The notes under the pieces are model-generated. The model was not told the origin of the DNA, did not search any database, and saw only the letters and a list, made by a program, of their open reading frames with translations. Source: Symsagittifera roscoffensis (lineage: Eukaryota > Xenacoelomorpha > Acoela > Convolutidae). Taken from it: a stretch of 64,000 nucleotides of DNA. This document shows, piece after piece, positions 22,905-34,500 of the stretch. How positions within the stretch are numbered: the first letter of the stretch is position 1; the number at the start of each line of letters is the position of its first letter. Location: the NCBI RefSeq assembly GCF_963678635.1, contig NC_087063.1, positions 46,356,101 to 46,420,100 of the forward strand, given 5' to 3'. The position numbers and the translations under genes are program-made.

Positions 22905-25900
22905 ATGTTGGATTCGTTCATTGAGAATTTGAAGCACCCGGGGTCGACTAAGGCGACGAATGTGATTGACAAGCTCAATTTCCAGCTAACCACCATCACC
23001 TTCTTCTCCCTCGCCCTCCTCAGCACCCTCAAGTCCTACGTGGGAGACCCAATCGACTGCTGGACACCAGAGTACTTCACAAGTGAGCGTCCAAATTTTC
23101 CGAATTGGATATTTTTGAGCAAATTCACTTTTTATTCACGTATAATTCCCTCTCAATGCTCACTTCGAGGGTGGGATTTCGCAATTACCAAAACGAAAAA
23201 TCGGTCGCTTTCATAGGAAAAAGTGTTCAATTGGTTAAAGACTACTTTGCCGACTATCTCGATTTATGGTCGCGGTGGTAACCAGCTGTAATGTAATTTT
23301 CATATAGAGTCCTACCCTCTAGGAAATTATTTAGGTGTAGAAAAATTTTAGGGCCAGTCAGCCAAAAATGGATATCTAACAATAGTACGAAAAATAGCTG
23401 GTGATTGATTCTGAAATACTCTGAGACATATTTGCATATTTTGCTGAGTTTAAAATAGTGAATTACATGGCTGATTTATCCAAAGACGTTTTTCCGAACA
23501 CCTAAAATAGTTTTATTTTAGTGTATATTTATCTAGCATAAGTGTTTTTTGTATAGGTTTTTGTAATTTTTAGCTCAATGGATCCAGTATGTGGACAATA
23601 TCTGCTGGATGAGGAATACTTACTACATCCCAGACCACATGTCAGTGGGGGAGGCGAGGGATGAACTGAACATAGACTGGGAACTAGCCTACTACCAGTG
23701 GGTGCCAATCATATTAGGTGAGAACAAATCAAACCAGATAAAGAACACTTTTATTCGTACCATAATTCACCACCGCACTCTTGTTGAGGTACAAAATTAA
23801 TCAAAAAGGAGCCCAATGACGTCTGAAACTCTTGCTCGTTGATCTCATAAAGTTCGAAATAGTTTTCCAAAACCAGCAATTCAAAAAGTTCCTAATAATG
23901 TCACATCTATTTGATCTATATGAGTTTTTCGAATATATTTATCTGCTTCAGGAATGCTTTCGTTCAGCTTTTATCTCCCGAATTTCTTTTGGCATGCGAC
24001 AATGAAACACACAATTAACATCAATGCATACGTCGAGAGGTTCACAGAAACGTAAGTATTTTGTTATTGTTCCGACTTTCCTAAGGAAAGTGACGGAATA
24101 TTTGTGCTCGGGGTGGGTTTTTTTTTTTACTTCAGACAAACTTCGACTTTGTAACTAACCATTTTTGACGGAACTTTTTAAAAATCATTCAAAAGGTATT
24201 GTTGTCTCGAGCTTAAACTTGAAAAGATATTTCACCTGTGATCATTTTTCGTAAAGTTATGGAGGTTTAAAGATTGCCATTTTGCCCAATTTGGGACAAT
24301 TAACGCGCGATATATTTCGCGCTATTAACGCGTAAGCGGAGATTTAATCCGTCTTGAAATCGTTCCAAATTGGTAGAAAGAAGCTTTTATGCCATAATTG
24401 ATTTTTTACTAGGATCAAAACCTATCACCTTGTAGTTTGTATGCCAAAAAATCTCAGATTTAGAAAAAATTCATTTTCTTTTTATTACATTTAATTTTTT
24501 CATGTGATTACTGTTCCATAGACCTTAAAAGGCAGTCGAAACATTCAGGGCTTCGCCCTGATACGAGCAGTCCTGTTTTGCAAAAAGTTGAAGTTAATTT
24601 GAACTCAATATCAATTTAAAAAACTAGCATCAAAAATGCAAGTTCTTCAGAAACAAAATGATCAAAATACTTTAAAAAAAAAGACTATCCTTCTTGGACA
24701 AGTTTGAAAATAGGTCCTCTACAATTCGGGAAAGAGACGCTAAAATTAGTTTAAGAACCGTTGATAAATTTAGTAACATTTTTTTAGGGAAAATGAGACA
24801 AATGTTTGGAAACTGTACGAAACTTTCGACGCGGCTTCCAAAACCTTAGACCACTACCTAAGGCAGAGACAATTGCAAAACGAACATCTGGGCTTACGAC
24901 CTTCAAGTTGTCACAGTTTCAATCTTTTCCGAGTTTACCATCATAACAGAGTGTCTGTAATTTATTTGATCATTAAACTCATATACATCATGGTTGCTCT
25001 GGTTGACCTCTGGTTTTTGACTATATTCTTCGGAAATGACTTTTTTTATTTTGGAGTCACAGTTTCGAAACTTTTCATCGAAAATGGTGCAAGTGAGAGA
25101 ATGGTTACATCACTCTTTCCCAAGATAACCCTTTGTGACTTTCATGTGAGGGAAACCGGATACGTGAAAACTTATACTGTGATGTGCGTGCTGACAATCA
25201 ATTTGTTCACGGAGAAGATATTTCTGATTGTGTGGACTATTTTGGTTTTGAATATTGTGCTGACTTCGTTGAATCTAAGTAAGTTTTAACTTTTTATTAG
25301 CATCCGGGCATTGAAATCTTTTTGACAGTGAAATCGTGTTAGTGTTTTTTGCAGCCTCGCAGAAAGGGAAGGTCATATTATTTGTCAAAAAATTCCGCTC
25401 CCCCCTCGATTTCTTTAAACATCAGCCAAATTTTATCCAAATTGAAACAACCAGAGGCAAATCAAACTACTGCGATAAATCGTAAATGCGACCTAACAAA
25501 GTTTTTTTTATGTTATTATAATGATCATCTTTTCCAGCAAAACTCTTCAATTTTGATATTTTTTTTCGTTTTTAGTCATGTGGCTTTGGCGTCTGGCCAT
25601 ACCCTGCAACCGCATTAATTACACAATCACGGCAGTCAAGCGAGCCAGCAGACGTTTTGGAGTGGAATACTATAAACTGGCCGATCACAGGACGAGTCTG
25701 GAGAAGTTCGTGAACGAATACTTGCGACCGGATGGAGTCCTGATTCTGCGAATGGTGGAGATAAACACGAGTCGAACATTCGGCTGTGCGTTCACTCGAT
25801 GGGTGTATGCTAAATTTATGGAGGAGGAGGAGAAAACTATGGAGAAATTGAGACAGCCTCAGAAACCTAATTTCGGAGTTAATCGGGTGATACAGCCAAG

Positions 25901-26687
25901 CGTGTCGTTCAACAGGACTAATAGTCTGGGTCCTCTCACGAAGCATATCAAACCACCACCTTCTTATCTTGCGGCCAACTCTAGAGGTCTGTTTTCAGAA
26001 GTAGTTCTATATTTATTTCTATCGTAATTGAGAAACTAGGTCAATTTCAGCTGCAATAGAGGTACCACGTGAGAGTTCTAGACGCAAAAAACGGCCTTGA
26101 GTCGCAAAAAAATTACACAGTCTGGAATGTTAGGAGATAATACAAATGGACTATCCTCGACAGGACTGTTAAGGCCTACTGATAGCTCCTCTGCGATTCG
26201 CAGGAACCGCATTACTTTATTTATCTCCTCAAATGTGTTGAAAATTTGAAAAGTTCATTGGTAAATTATCTCATTAATCAATCGAAGTGATTTTTGCAAC
26301 ATTTCTAACAAAATTTGCAATTGAATATTTTGAACAGTTCAGCTTCAACTCTTTGCTGAGATTTTGATTCGAAAAATTTGTATACTAGCTATTTCTCGAC
26401 TACCAGCCGTTTTTCTGAAATTGAAGCATTCTATTCTAATCAAGTTTTTTTTAGACTTCTCTAGAAATGGAACTATATCATCGCACAACGGCGCTTCCGA
26501 TGAGCCGGATAAAGCACCAGTTATTGGATCTCCAATGTCGACTATGATTTTCCAGCCTGGAACATATGGACGAAACAGATCTCTGAGTCGACCACACGAA
26601 TCAAAGCCTAGGCCGACTAAGAGACCTGATAACAGATACAAGCTATTAGAAAGCTTCATCGAAAATCCACCCAATTACCCAAAATAA
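22905..26687 (+). CDS. Innexin (invertebrate gap-junction channel protein), six exons
   Basis: Innexins form hexameric or octameric hemichannels in the plasma membrane that dock between cells. Exons: 22905-23082, 23574-23717, 23952-24051, 24788-25278, 25576-25986, 26455-26687; all GT/AG with agreeing phases, 518 aa. The start at 22905 (MLDSFIENLK) was chosen because family members begin close to TM1. TM1 is about residues 28-46, then VGDPIDCW and a second loop-1 cysteine in NICWMRNTYY (C52 and C70). The signature YYQWVP lies just before TM2. TM3 is LIYIMVALVDLWFLTIFF; extracellular loop 2 contains ITLCDFHVRETG and TYTVMCVLTINLF (two cysteines); TM4 is about EKIFLIVWTILVLNIVL. The cytoplasmic tail has the conserved EYLRPDGVLILRMVEINTS followed by a basic, Ser/Pro-rich stretch. 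It appears intact. Intron 23718-23951 is short; intron 24052-24787 holds an element A copy. The paralogue number cannot be told. Confidence 0.95.
24066..24577 (+). mobile_element. Element A, copy 2 (in innexin intron 3)
   Basis: Starts TTGTTCCGACTTTCC only ~15 bp after the splice donor of innexin exon 3 and ends with hairpin CAGGGC-TTC-GCCCTG plus ATACGAGCAGTCCTGT. Contains the internal GCGCGATATA/CGCGCTATTAACGCG palindrome. It makes up about 70% of this intron. Confidence 0.75.
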
Positions 26688-26806
26688 CCCACTCTGAGAT
26701 CTCTGAGTCGACCAAACGAATCACAGCCAAAGCCGATTAAGAGACCTTATCACATATATAAGCTATTAGAAAGCTTCATCAAAAATCCACCCAATTACCC
26801 AAAATA
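26579..26806 (+). repeat. 120-bp tandem duplication of the innexin 3' coding end
   Basis: 26579-26686 and 26699-26806 align base for base at an offset of exactly 120 bp, with about 15 differences. The first copy encodes the last 36 residues (SLSRPHESKP to NPPNYPK) and ends in TAA (26685-26687). The second copy has no TAA at that point and stays open in the same frame to a TGA at 26841-26843. Confidence 0.9.
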
Positions 26807-26838
26807 CCCAAAAATGTTAATTGATATTGTCGAATTAA

Positions 26839-27165
26839 GCTGATGCTGTAGTTACCACCATACAATTTAAACTTAACCAAAAAAAAAATCTTGAAAGAGA
26901 ACCCTTGCATGAAAAACATGATAATACGGATTTGTTGATTTATGAATTGCAACGAGTTTGTAGAAAAATCGAAGCACATTATGAAAATGAACGCGCTTTC
27001 TCGATATTTTACAGACCAGAAGATGTAACTTATTTAGATTGTGTTGGCGACTGCAATCTATTTCGGAAATTGTGTCTTAACCATTTTTATGGGAATTTTG
27101 ATTTTGGTGATGAAAGCAGTTTTGTATCACCAGGTTTCGACGATAAGATTTTCTTTTCGCATTGA
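26839..27165 (+). CDS. Unassigned open reading stretch 3' of innexin
   Basis: 108 codons open between a TAA at 26836-26838 and a TGA at 27163-27165. There is no ATG near its start. Composition is protein-like (HEKHDNTDLLIYELQRVC, ENERAFSIFYRPEDVTYLD, CVGDCNLFRK), with several acidic residues and five cysteines, but I do not recognise a family. It could be an alternative terminal exon (an AG at about 26851-26852 could be an acceptor), a decayed extension of the innexin tail (it lies in the +1 frame relative to it) or chance. Confidence 0.25.
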   Translation, partial: ADAVVTTIQFKLNQKKNLEREPLHEKHDNTDLLIYELQRVCRKIEAHYENERAFSIFYRPEDVTYLDCVGDCNLFRKLCLNHFYGNFDFGDESSFVSPGFDDKIFFSH

Positions 27166-27169
27166 TTGA

Positions 27170-28545
27170 TTTTCGGGCCAGTTAATGAGGTGTGACGACC
27201 AATTGCGCTGATTAGAAGCTGCCACCAAATAGCAATTGAGGAAAAGAAGAGTAAAAATCAATCTTGAAAGAAAATCGCTTCCAGTTACTAGCCGGATTTT
27301 CCCAATTATTAAGACGACCCAAATCTAGTACAGAGGTTCATTCAAATTTGGCAAAATTTGGGAGTACTTTTTTGCATTTTCTCTCATTTTCCGTGTTTTT
27401 CTTCTCTTTTAATGGAAAGATAAAAGGAGAGATACTAAGAGGTAGATTGTCTTTAGGACGGTTTAAAAGGGTGACTGTGTTGAAAAGGGGGTTTGAAAAT
27501 GATGATTTAAGTTGATGAAATTTATAAGAGGCACTTTTCTGACTATAGTTGACTGCCTGAGGAAGTGCAGTAATGAAATCTGGTAATGAACTAACCACCC
27601 AGGCGTCACCCCCATCCTACTCATCTCACCCCCTCCCTATTCCAGTCCCAGATCCCACAAATTCTAACCAATGAGGTTGACGTGAAGGATTGGTCAGGAG
27701 ACTCTACCTTTCAATTTTCTATCCGCTCAGTTTCAATCTGTATCCTCTTTATATCCGTTTCCCGAAAAAAAAAACAAAGAAACAAATTCAATTATTTGTT
27801 GTTATAAAACTAGACTTTTTTGAACTATTTATTTTCACATAATGCTTAAGCCTATTTTCAAAAGAAACTTTTGATACATATTTCAAACGTAATTCAACTT
27901 TTGAAATTTTACTTAAAAAAACTTACAAACATCTCAAAGCTAATTTCAATTTCAATGATATTTGTAATTTGCTGGATTAAAATATGGTTAAATTGGTCTG
28001 TTACAAATGATTAATTGAACTTAGCTCAAAATCAGCTGATTCCGTCCGTTGATTTCTGGGCATAGGTTAGAATTCAAGCTGAGTTCCCGGAAACGAACCT
28101 ATAAAGATAACGAAATGAAGTCATTTAACACATCATTTTGCAGCTAATGCATCTGGAACTGATAGCGATAACTCGAATGTATCAGGATATCCATTTTCAA
28201 ACATATTTTGCAGTTTCTTGTTCTAGATCGGCATTGAACTTTGAAATTATACCCCAGAAAGTTTTCCGGTGTTGAATATCAGAAAGCGTCAAATTTTAGT
28301 CTCAGTTGGGAATTTTTAAATCCAATTAGCTTCTAGTATTTTTCCGAAGGTGATTATTTCACCATCAACCCAACTTTACTCTCAATTTTTCTCTTCATAT
28401 TCAATAATCTTGCAAATATCCCAGTTTAATCAAATAAATGATAAAGGGAATCAGATAAACTGCTTCTAGTTCAAAATATCACAAGGTTAAAAAGACATGT
28501 GACCGATCCAATTAAGTTATTTTTGTTAACTTCTGGTCACTTATT
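27170..28545. other. Intergenic region and probable 5' UTR of receptor gene
   Basis: No exon is recognised. The stretch 27595-27770 is unusually C-rich for the window. The remainder to 28545 is AT-rich without clear repeats. Confidence 0.4.
27600..27775 (+). promoter_or_regulatory. Candidate promoter of the Cys-loop receptor gene
   Basis: A C/pyrimidine-rich island within AT-rich DNA. It has a CCAAT box (about 27669), an inverted CCAAT (GATTGGTC, about 27690), and TTTATATCC near 27750 that could act as a TATA box. It lies about 800 bp upstream of the signal-peptide exon. Position and composition only; no initiator assigned. Confidence 0.25.
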
Positions 28546-31500
28546 ATGTCAACTCGTTATATTCTGGTCAGAATAATCTTTCTTTTCCCGTGGATCTGTA
28601 CTGGGTAAGTTTTTTCACATAGATAACTATTGATTAACTTGCTTGTTAAGCCCTTAAACTAAACAAGCACACTAAATGTGCTGCTTTGCAATTGTTCGAA
28701 GCAAAGTCGCCATTATACTTGCAAGCAACCCTGCTTGATTTTTTTTTGAAAACTTGAAATAGAAAAACGATAAGCACAGAACTTTTTATAGTGTTTTTTG
28801 GCCCTGTCACTTCTTCTTGCTAATTTGTTTTTATACTGTTGACTGAGATTTGAACTCAACCAAGTTCTTCAAACAAAATTTAATTTCGACTCGACATTAA
28901 TAAGCCATTTTTGGTGCAGGTTTTTCTGCATCATAAAGGTCTCAATGTCCTAAGCTCCGTTTAAAAAAGACAATTCACTTGTGATCATTTTTTAGGTTAT
29001 ATGAGTTTCGAAAAAGCCAATTGTCAAATCGGGCTAATTAACGCGCAATATATATCCCGTTAATTTTTTTTGGCGAGTTTTTAAGCTCAGAAATTAAAAT
29101 AAATTGAAATGCAGAGAGTTGTTTGGTCTTAATAGTACCTCAATTGACACTAAAAACATCAACTTGCACAGTACATTGCGTATGACGGACAAAAAATATT
29201 CAAAAAAAATTCGTTTTTTAATCATTTTTCATCAATTGTACCGAACAAGATGTTCATAGATGTTCAAGGGAAACATTTAGGGTTTCACCTTGATACTAGC
29301 AGTTTTGTTTGCTCACAAAAGTTTTGTTTGCTCGCAAAATTAACTGCTCAATCTGCAAATAGCACCGGCCACAGTCATACTTGCAAAACAAAACGAAATA
29401 AGAAGAAATAATCAATTTCGTGTTTTGTCATAAATCTCAATGTTTTTTCAGAATGTTTTTTTTTCAAGCAATATGGAGCTTTTGCTGTAATATATAAGGT
29501 AATCAATTTTTTTTAATTCTAAAAAGAAGACGATTAATGAGTTTTTTAAAAGAAGACTCAATGATCTGAATAGCAGAAAAAAAACCATAGTAAAGTTTTT
29601 TTGGTACTAAGAGAAAATTTTTTATTCTACGAATCACCCATGACAGAACTTTAAATTGACTGAAACCTGTCTGATTTTTATGTGATAGTCAATTTGCCCA
29701 AAAACGTTCACGTTTTTTCACAAAATAGGTTGGAACGGAACAGTAAGTTTTCGGAATAATACGCGGAACAAAACCCTCGTTTAAATTTGTTGGGATACAT
29801 AAGAGACATGCGTTATAAAGTTGAGTAAACAGTTGTTCGGTTCATTTTAATTTCATTTTTATTTGAATAGCTCCTGTTAGGACAAAGCTCTGGTTGTTCC
29901 GACTGCAATTTAAGGTCTACGGAGTAGTTTTGCATTTATAAAAAGAATAAAATTTTCAAAATAAAGAAACATTTTTTTTTAAGTTTATTTTGAAAATCAT
30001 CCCTCACATGTGAAGTCCGAAGTGAAATTTTTAGCATATAGACAATTATTGAATACACCAAATAGTTTGCCCTAATTCTGTTTGGAACGATTTCGCAGAT
30101 GTAATAAATCTCGGCTCACGCGTTTTAGCACGAAATATATCTCGCATTAATTATCCCAAATAGGCCAAATTGGCAATCCCTTAGCCCCATAACCTTAAAA
30201 ATACGACCGGAAGTGAAATATTTTTTCAGAGAACAAAAAACTTTGTGAATGAATTCAATAAACTATGTCAAAAATTGTTAGTTTAAAAGTCGACATTTGT
30301 CTGGAGAAAAAAATCATTCCGAGCACAAGTATGCTGTCAATTTTTTTCAAAAAACGGAATAAAATGGGCCAAAAGTGACCCGTTTTTGGGGCAAAATTTT
30401 AGATCTTTATTTTAGAAAACGAGTTGCCTCATTATTTTTTAAAGCAGATTTCGCCCTTGTTCCTTTTCTTCTAATGTCAATTAATTGTAGAGCAAGACTG
30501 CTCGTATCAGCGCGAAGCCCTGAATGTTTCGACTGCCTTTTAAGGTCTATAGGGCAAAAAATTTTAAGAATTTAAGTCCAAAACAATAATATTTTTTGAA
30601 TGATAAAAAAAATTTCCTTCGAAAATGGCTAGTTAAAAAGTCGTAATTTGTCTGAAGAAAATAAAACCCACCCCGAGCACAAATATTCCCTTACTTTCGT
30701 TACGAAAGTCGGAACAAAAACGCGTTTATAGTTTCCAATTTCGACTGGATGATTGGAATCGGAACTGTATAGCGTTTTTAATTACGCGTAAGAGGCAAAT
30801 TAATACATTCCAGTTTGAATAAGGGATAATAATTAACGCATAAGAATGACAAGAACATCAAGGTTTTAATACGGGAAAAACAGTGTCAATCAAAAGCTCG
30901 CCTTTTTGCTATCTGATTTTTTTTTCAAGAAACCTTAAATTTAAAATAATATGAGCGCTGAATTCTTGATTGATTTCGGGCACGGAGGGTTTATAGCGTT
31001 TCTTACAGAATTTTAGAACGTTTATTTCAACTGCTCACGCTGTTTTTACTTCACCAATACTGTGCGTTTTTTCCTCGGCTCTTAGCCATTAAATTTGAGT
31101 GGTACAAAGAAAACCGTCATTTTTGGCACAAATTTTCAAGTTTTCGTTTCCCATGATTTAAACAACAATTCGAGGAAGCTCGAAAATAATCCACTTTGTC
31201 AGTCTCAAAAAACAACGCAATCCCTCCCACTAACCCTAGATTGGTCCCTGCTGTGAAACAGCTTTCATTGACCTACTATTCAGAAACTCGTTTATGTATA
31301 TAGTTTGCTCAATTACTTATGATGTCGGAGAAACTTCATGCAAGGAAACAGCATGAAGAAACGTTCTTGCAATTCTTTTCTTCAAAGGTTACAGAACACT
31401 TACTTTTTTTCAGCTCTTATGGCGTATCAATTACCACACAGCTACAACAGAGCACTGTGCCAATGTCAGATGCGTTGCCCCCATCGCATGACATGTTATC

Positions 31501-34500
31501 GGGGCCACCGCAACAGAAGAGCAAATACTCCCCCCAGCAGGATGAAGATATGCTGTTGAGACTGCTGGTGGCAAATAATTATGAAAACAGATTGAGGCCG
31601 GGACCCAAGGGAAATCCCCGTTAGTTCTAAATAAAGTCTTATCTTGTGCTTTACCATCAGTCCAAACTAATGTTTAAGGGTTTTAGGTATTATTGAACGA
31701 ATGTCCCACGTTTCGCCCCACACACAGTTCGCCCCTCTTAAATCTAGTGGCACATTTCGCCCCTCACACATTTCGCCCCTAATAATTTCACACATTTCGT
31801 CCTCGCACTTTTCGCCCCTAACTTATTACACAGTTAACTAACGCCGCTTTCTTATTGTACATTTTAGGGGCGAAATGTGCCAGCAATTTATGAGGGGCGA
31901 AATGTGCCAGTAATTTATGAGGGGCGAAATGTGTGAGGGTCGAAATGTGCCAATAGATTTAAGAGGGGCGAAACGTGTGAGGGGCGAAATGTGTGAATAC
32001 CTTACCCGGGTTGACGTCCATAGAAAAAAAATGCTTAACATACAGTTTCATATATGAAGTCTATGGAAAAAATGCTTATCATAGAAAATTCATACAAAAT
32101 TTAAAAAGTGTTTTAAAAGTTTTTAATGAACATTTTTTTGGTCTAATTGCCTCTTTTGAAGCTTTCTGGCCATTAAAAAAATGATGTAAAGTTTTCTATA
32201 GAAAATGCTTATCATAAATTTTTATGTATGAAAATTATAAAATAGTCATTTTGTCATAGAAAAAACAAAATTTTCAAAAATCATCAAAAAACGTGTCTGG
32301 GTAACTTTAAATAGATTTACATAAGTTACATAGATTTACTTTAAATAGATTTACATATGATAGAGGGCATATTGACAATCAAAAACATTATTTAAATTTC
32401 GGTCAGAAAAATGCTTATCAAAAAGTTTTTATTTATAAAAACTGTATGATATGCATTTTTATCATAAACAAAATAAAAATTTGAGGTGAAAAATTTTTAA
32501 TCCTTTTTTTGGCTGCAATTTTTTTTTGTGCTAAAGTATAATTTTACGAAGAAAAAAAAATTGCATGCAAAATTTGACATTTTTTTGTTTATAACGTAGT
32601 TCAGGATGAGTTTCTCACCCCAAAAAACCCACAAATCTCATTAAAATGTTTTTTTTTTCTGTAAGCAAGATTATTATCGTTTGTTTCATTTGCTAAAATA
32701 AAAATGAATTTGTATAAAAAACAGGCCCTTTTTCTCAACCATCATAATTTTCAAGCTAAAAATTATCTAGAAATATTCAAAAAGTTACTTTTTGGTATAT
32801 CTTTTTTATGTGAAAACGTTAAAATTAATTTTTATGGCTGAAACCACCAAATGCAGTTACTCTCTGTGTTTTCTCATGACAAAAAATCCTTTGTTAGTGT
32901 TTCGGTTGAAACACGAAATTTCGAAGAAAAGTTTTTTGATCATTCATTTATGAAAAAAAATGCTTATCATACAATTTCACAGTATGAAAAAAATGCTTAT
33001 CATACAATTTCATTTATGGAAAAAATGCTTATTTTGCTATTTCCATACATATACTTTTACTCTAAGAAATTGTATGAAAGAGTATAATAAGCATTTTTTT
33101 CATAAATGAAAAATGTATGATAACCATTTTTTCTCAAGCCGGGTATTGAGCAATTACTGTTTTCTGCTCTATCAGTTTCGTGGCAGTTTTTAGCTAGCGT
33201 TGATAGTCACAGCCCCATAATCCAAAACAAATTTAAAAAGGTGGTGAGTCAAAATCATCCCAGTAAAAAGTCATCCCAGACTTAATTTTGTGTAAAGTGA
33301 AACAAGACTGGTCGTATAATGGTAAAGCCCCAAACGTTTTAGCTAATTTTCAACTGCAATGAGAAAAACTGTAATTTTTTTTGATCTCAAAATTGATTAA
33401 TTTTTCAATTTTTTTTTCCATTTTTCAGATTTTTTGTCTAAAAGTCTCGCCAAACGCTATTTAAAGAACAAATAAATATAAAATGAGTTAATGAATAAGT
33501 TATTTATTCTAAAACTCTTGCCTCATTGTTCCGACTTTCGATACGAAAATAACGGAATATTTGTGCTCGGGGTGGGTTTTTTTTCTTGAGACAAATTTCG
33601 ACTTTTTAACTAGCCATTTTCGACGGAATTTTTTTTATATCATTCAAAATGTATTGTTGTCCTGAGCTCAAATTTGAAAAGATATTTTACCTGTGATTAT
33701 TTTGTGTAAAGTTATGAGGGTTTAAAGATTGCCATTTTGGCCATTTTGACCAATTTGGGACAATTAAAGCGCGATATAATTCGCGCTATTAACGCGTAAG
33801 CGGAGATTTAATCCGTCTTATAAATCGTTCCAAATTGTTTGAACGAAGCTTATTTGCCTTAATTGATTTGTTACAAGGAACGAAATCTATCTTTTTTTAC
33901 TTTATATGGCGTGCGGGGGATGATTTTCATAAAAAACTTCAAATTTATTAAACAAAAATTTCATTTTGTTTTATTTCATTTATTTTTTTATGTTATTACT
34001 GCTGCTCCATAAATCTTAAAAGACAGTCGGAATATTCAGTCGGAAAAAACAGTAATAATACGAGCAGTCTTGTAAATGATTAGCAATCAATTTTAATGCT
34101 TTATTAATTATTAGCAATTTATTTCATAGTTAATTGTTAATGAGTGATTATTTTTCCTTTTTATAGACACTGTCAAGGAAGCTCAAATATATTCCATTTT
34201 CATCCAAGGAACTCCAGTGCGACAATTCGAATAAGGCGACAACTCTTAACAAGGAGACAATTCTTAATAAGGCAACAATTCTTAACAAGGTTTGCTCTGC
34301 TTCACTCAGCTTCCCTTACATTTTCCAATGAAAGCTCTGCGCTCACCTTTTACGCTTAGATTCTCCGCTGGGTGATTAATACTCTCCTGAAACCAGTGTT
34401 TCCGGCTTTATCTACTGTTAAGAACTATCGCTTGTTATGAATTGTCGCAAACACAGATATTTTTACGATAACCATACACACATACAGCCAGCTCAGCAAT

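Noticed and set aside
25572..25946. 124-codon minus-strand open stretch
   Set aside because: Antisense shadow of innexin exon 5.
31338..31559. Cys/His-containing 73-codon ORF overlapping receptor exon 2
   Set aside because: Wrong frame; the exon 31414-31619 in the other frame joins the signal peptide and the RGPLKVNV exon with matching phases.
32851..33087. 78-codon ORF in the TIR element
   Set aside because: It translates the iterated AAATGCTTATCATACA motif (repeats of KNAYHTIS); not a protein-coding signal.
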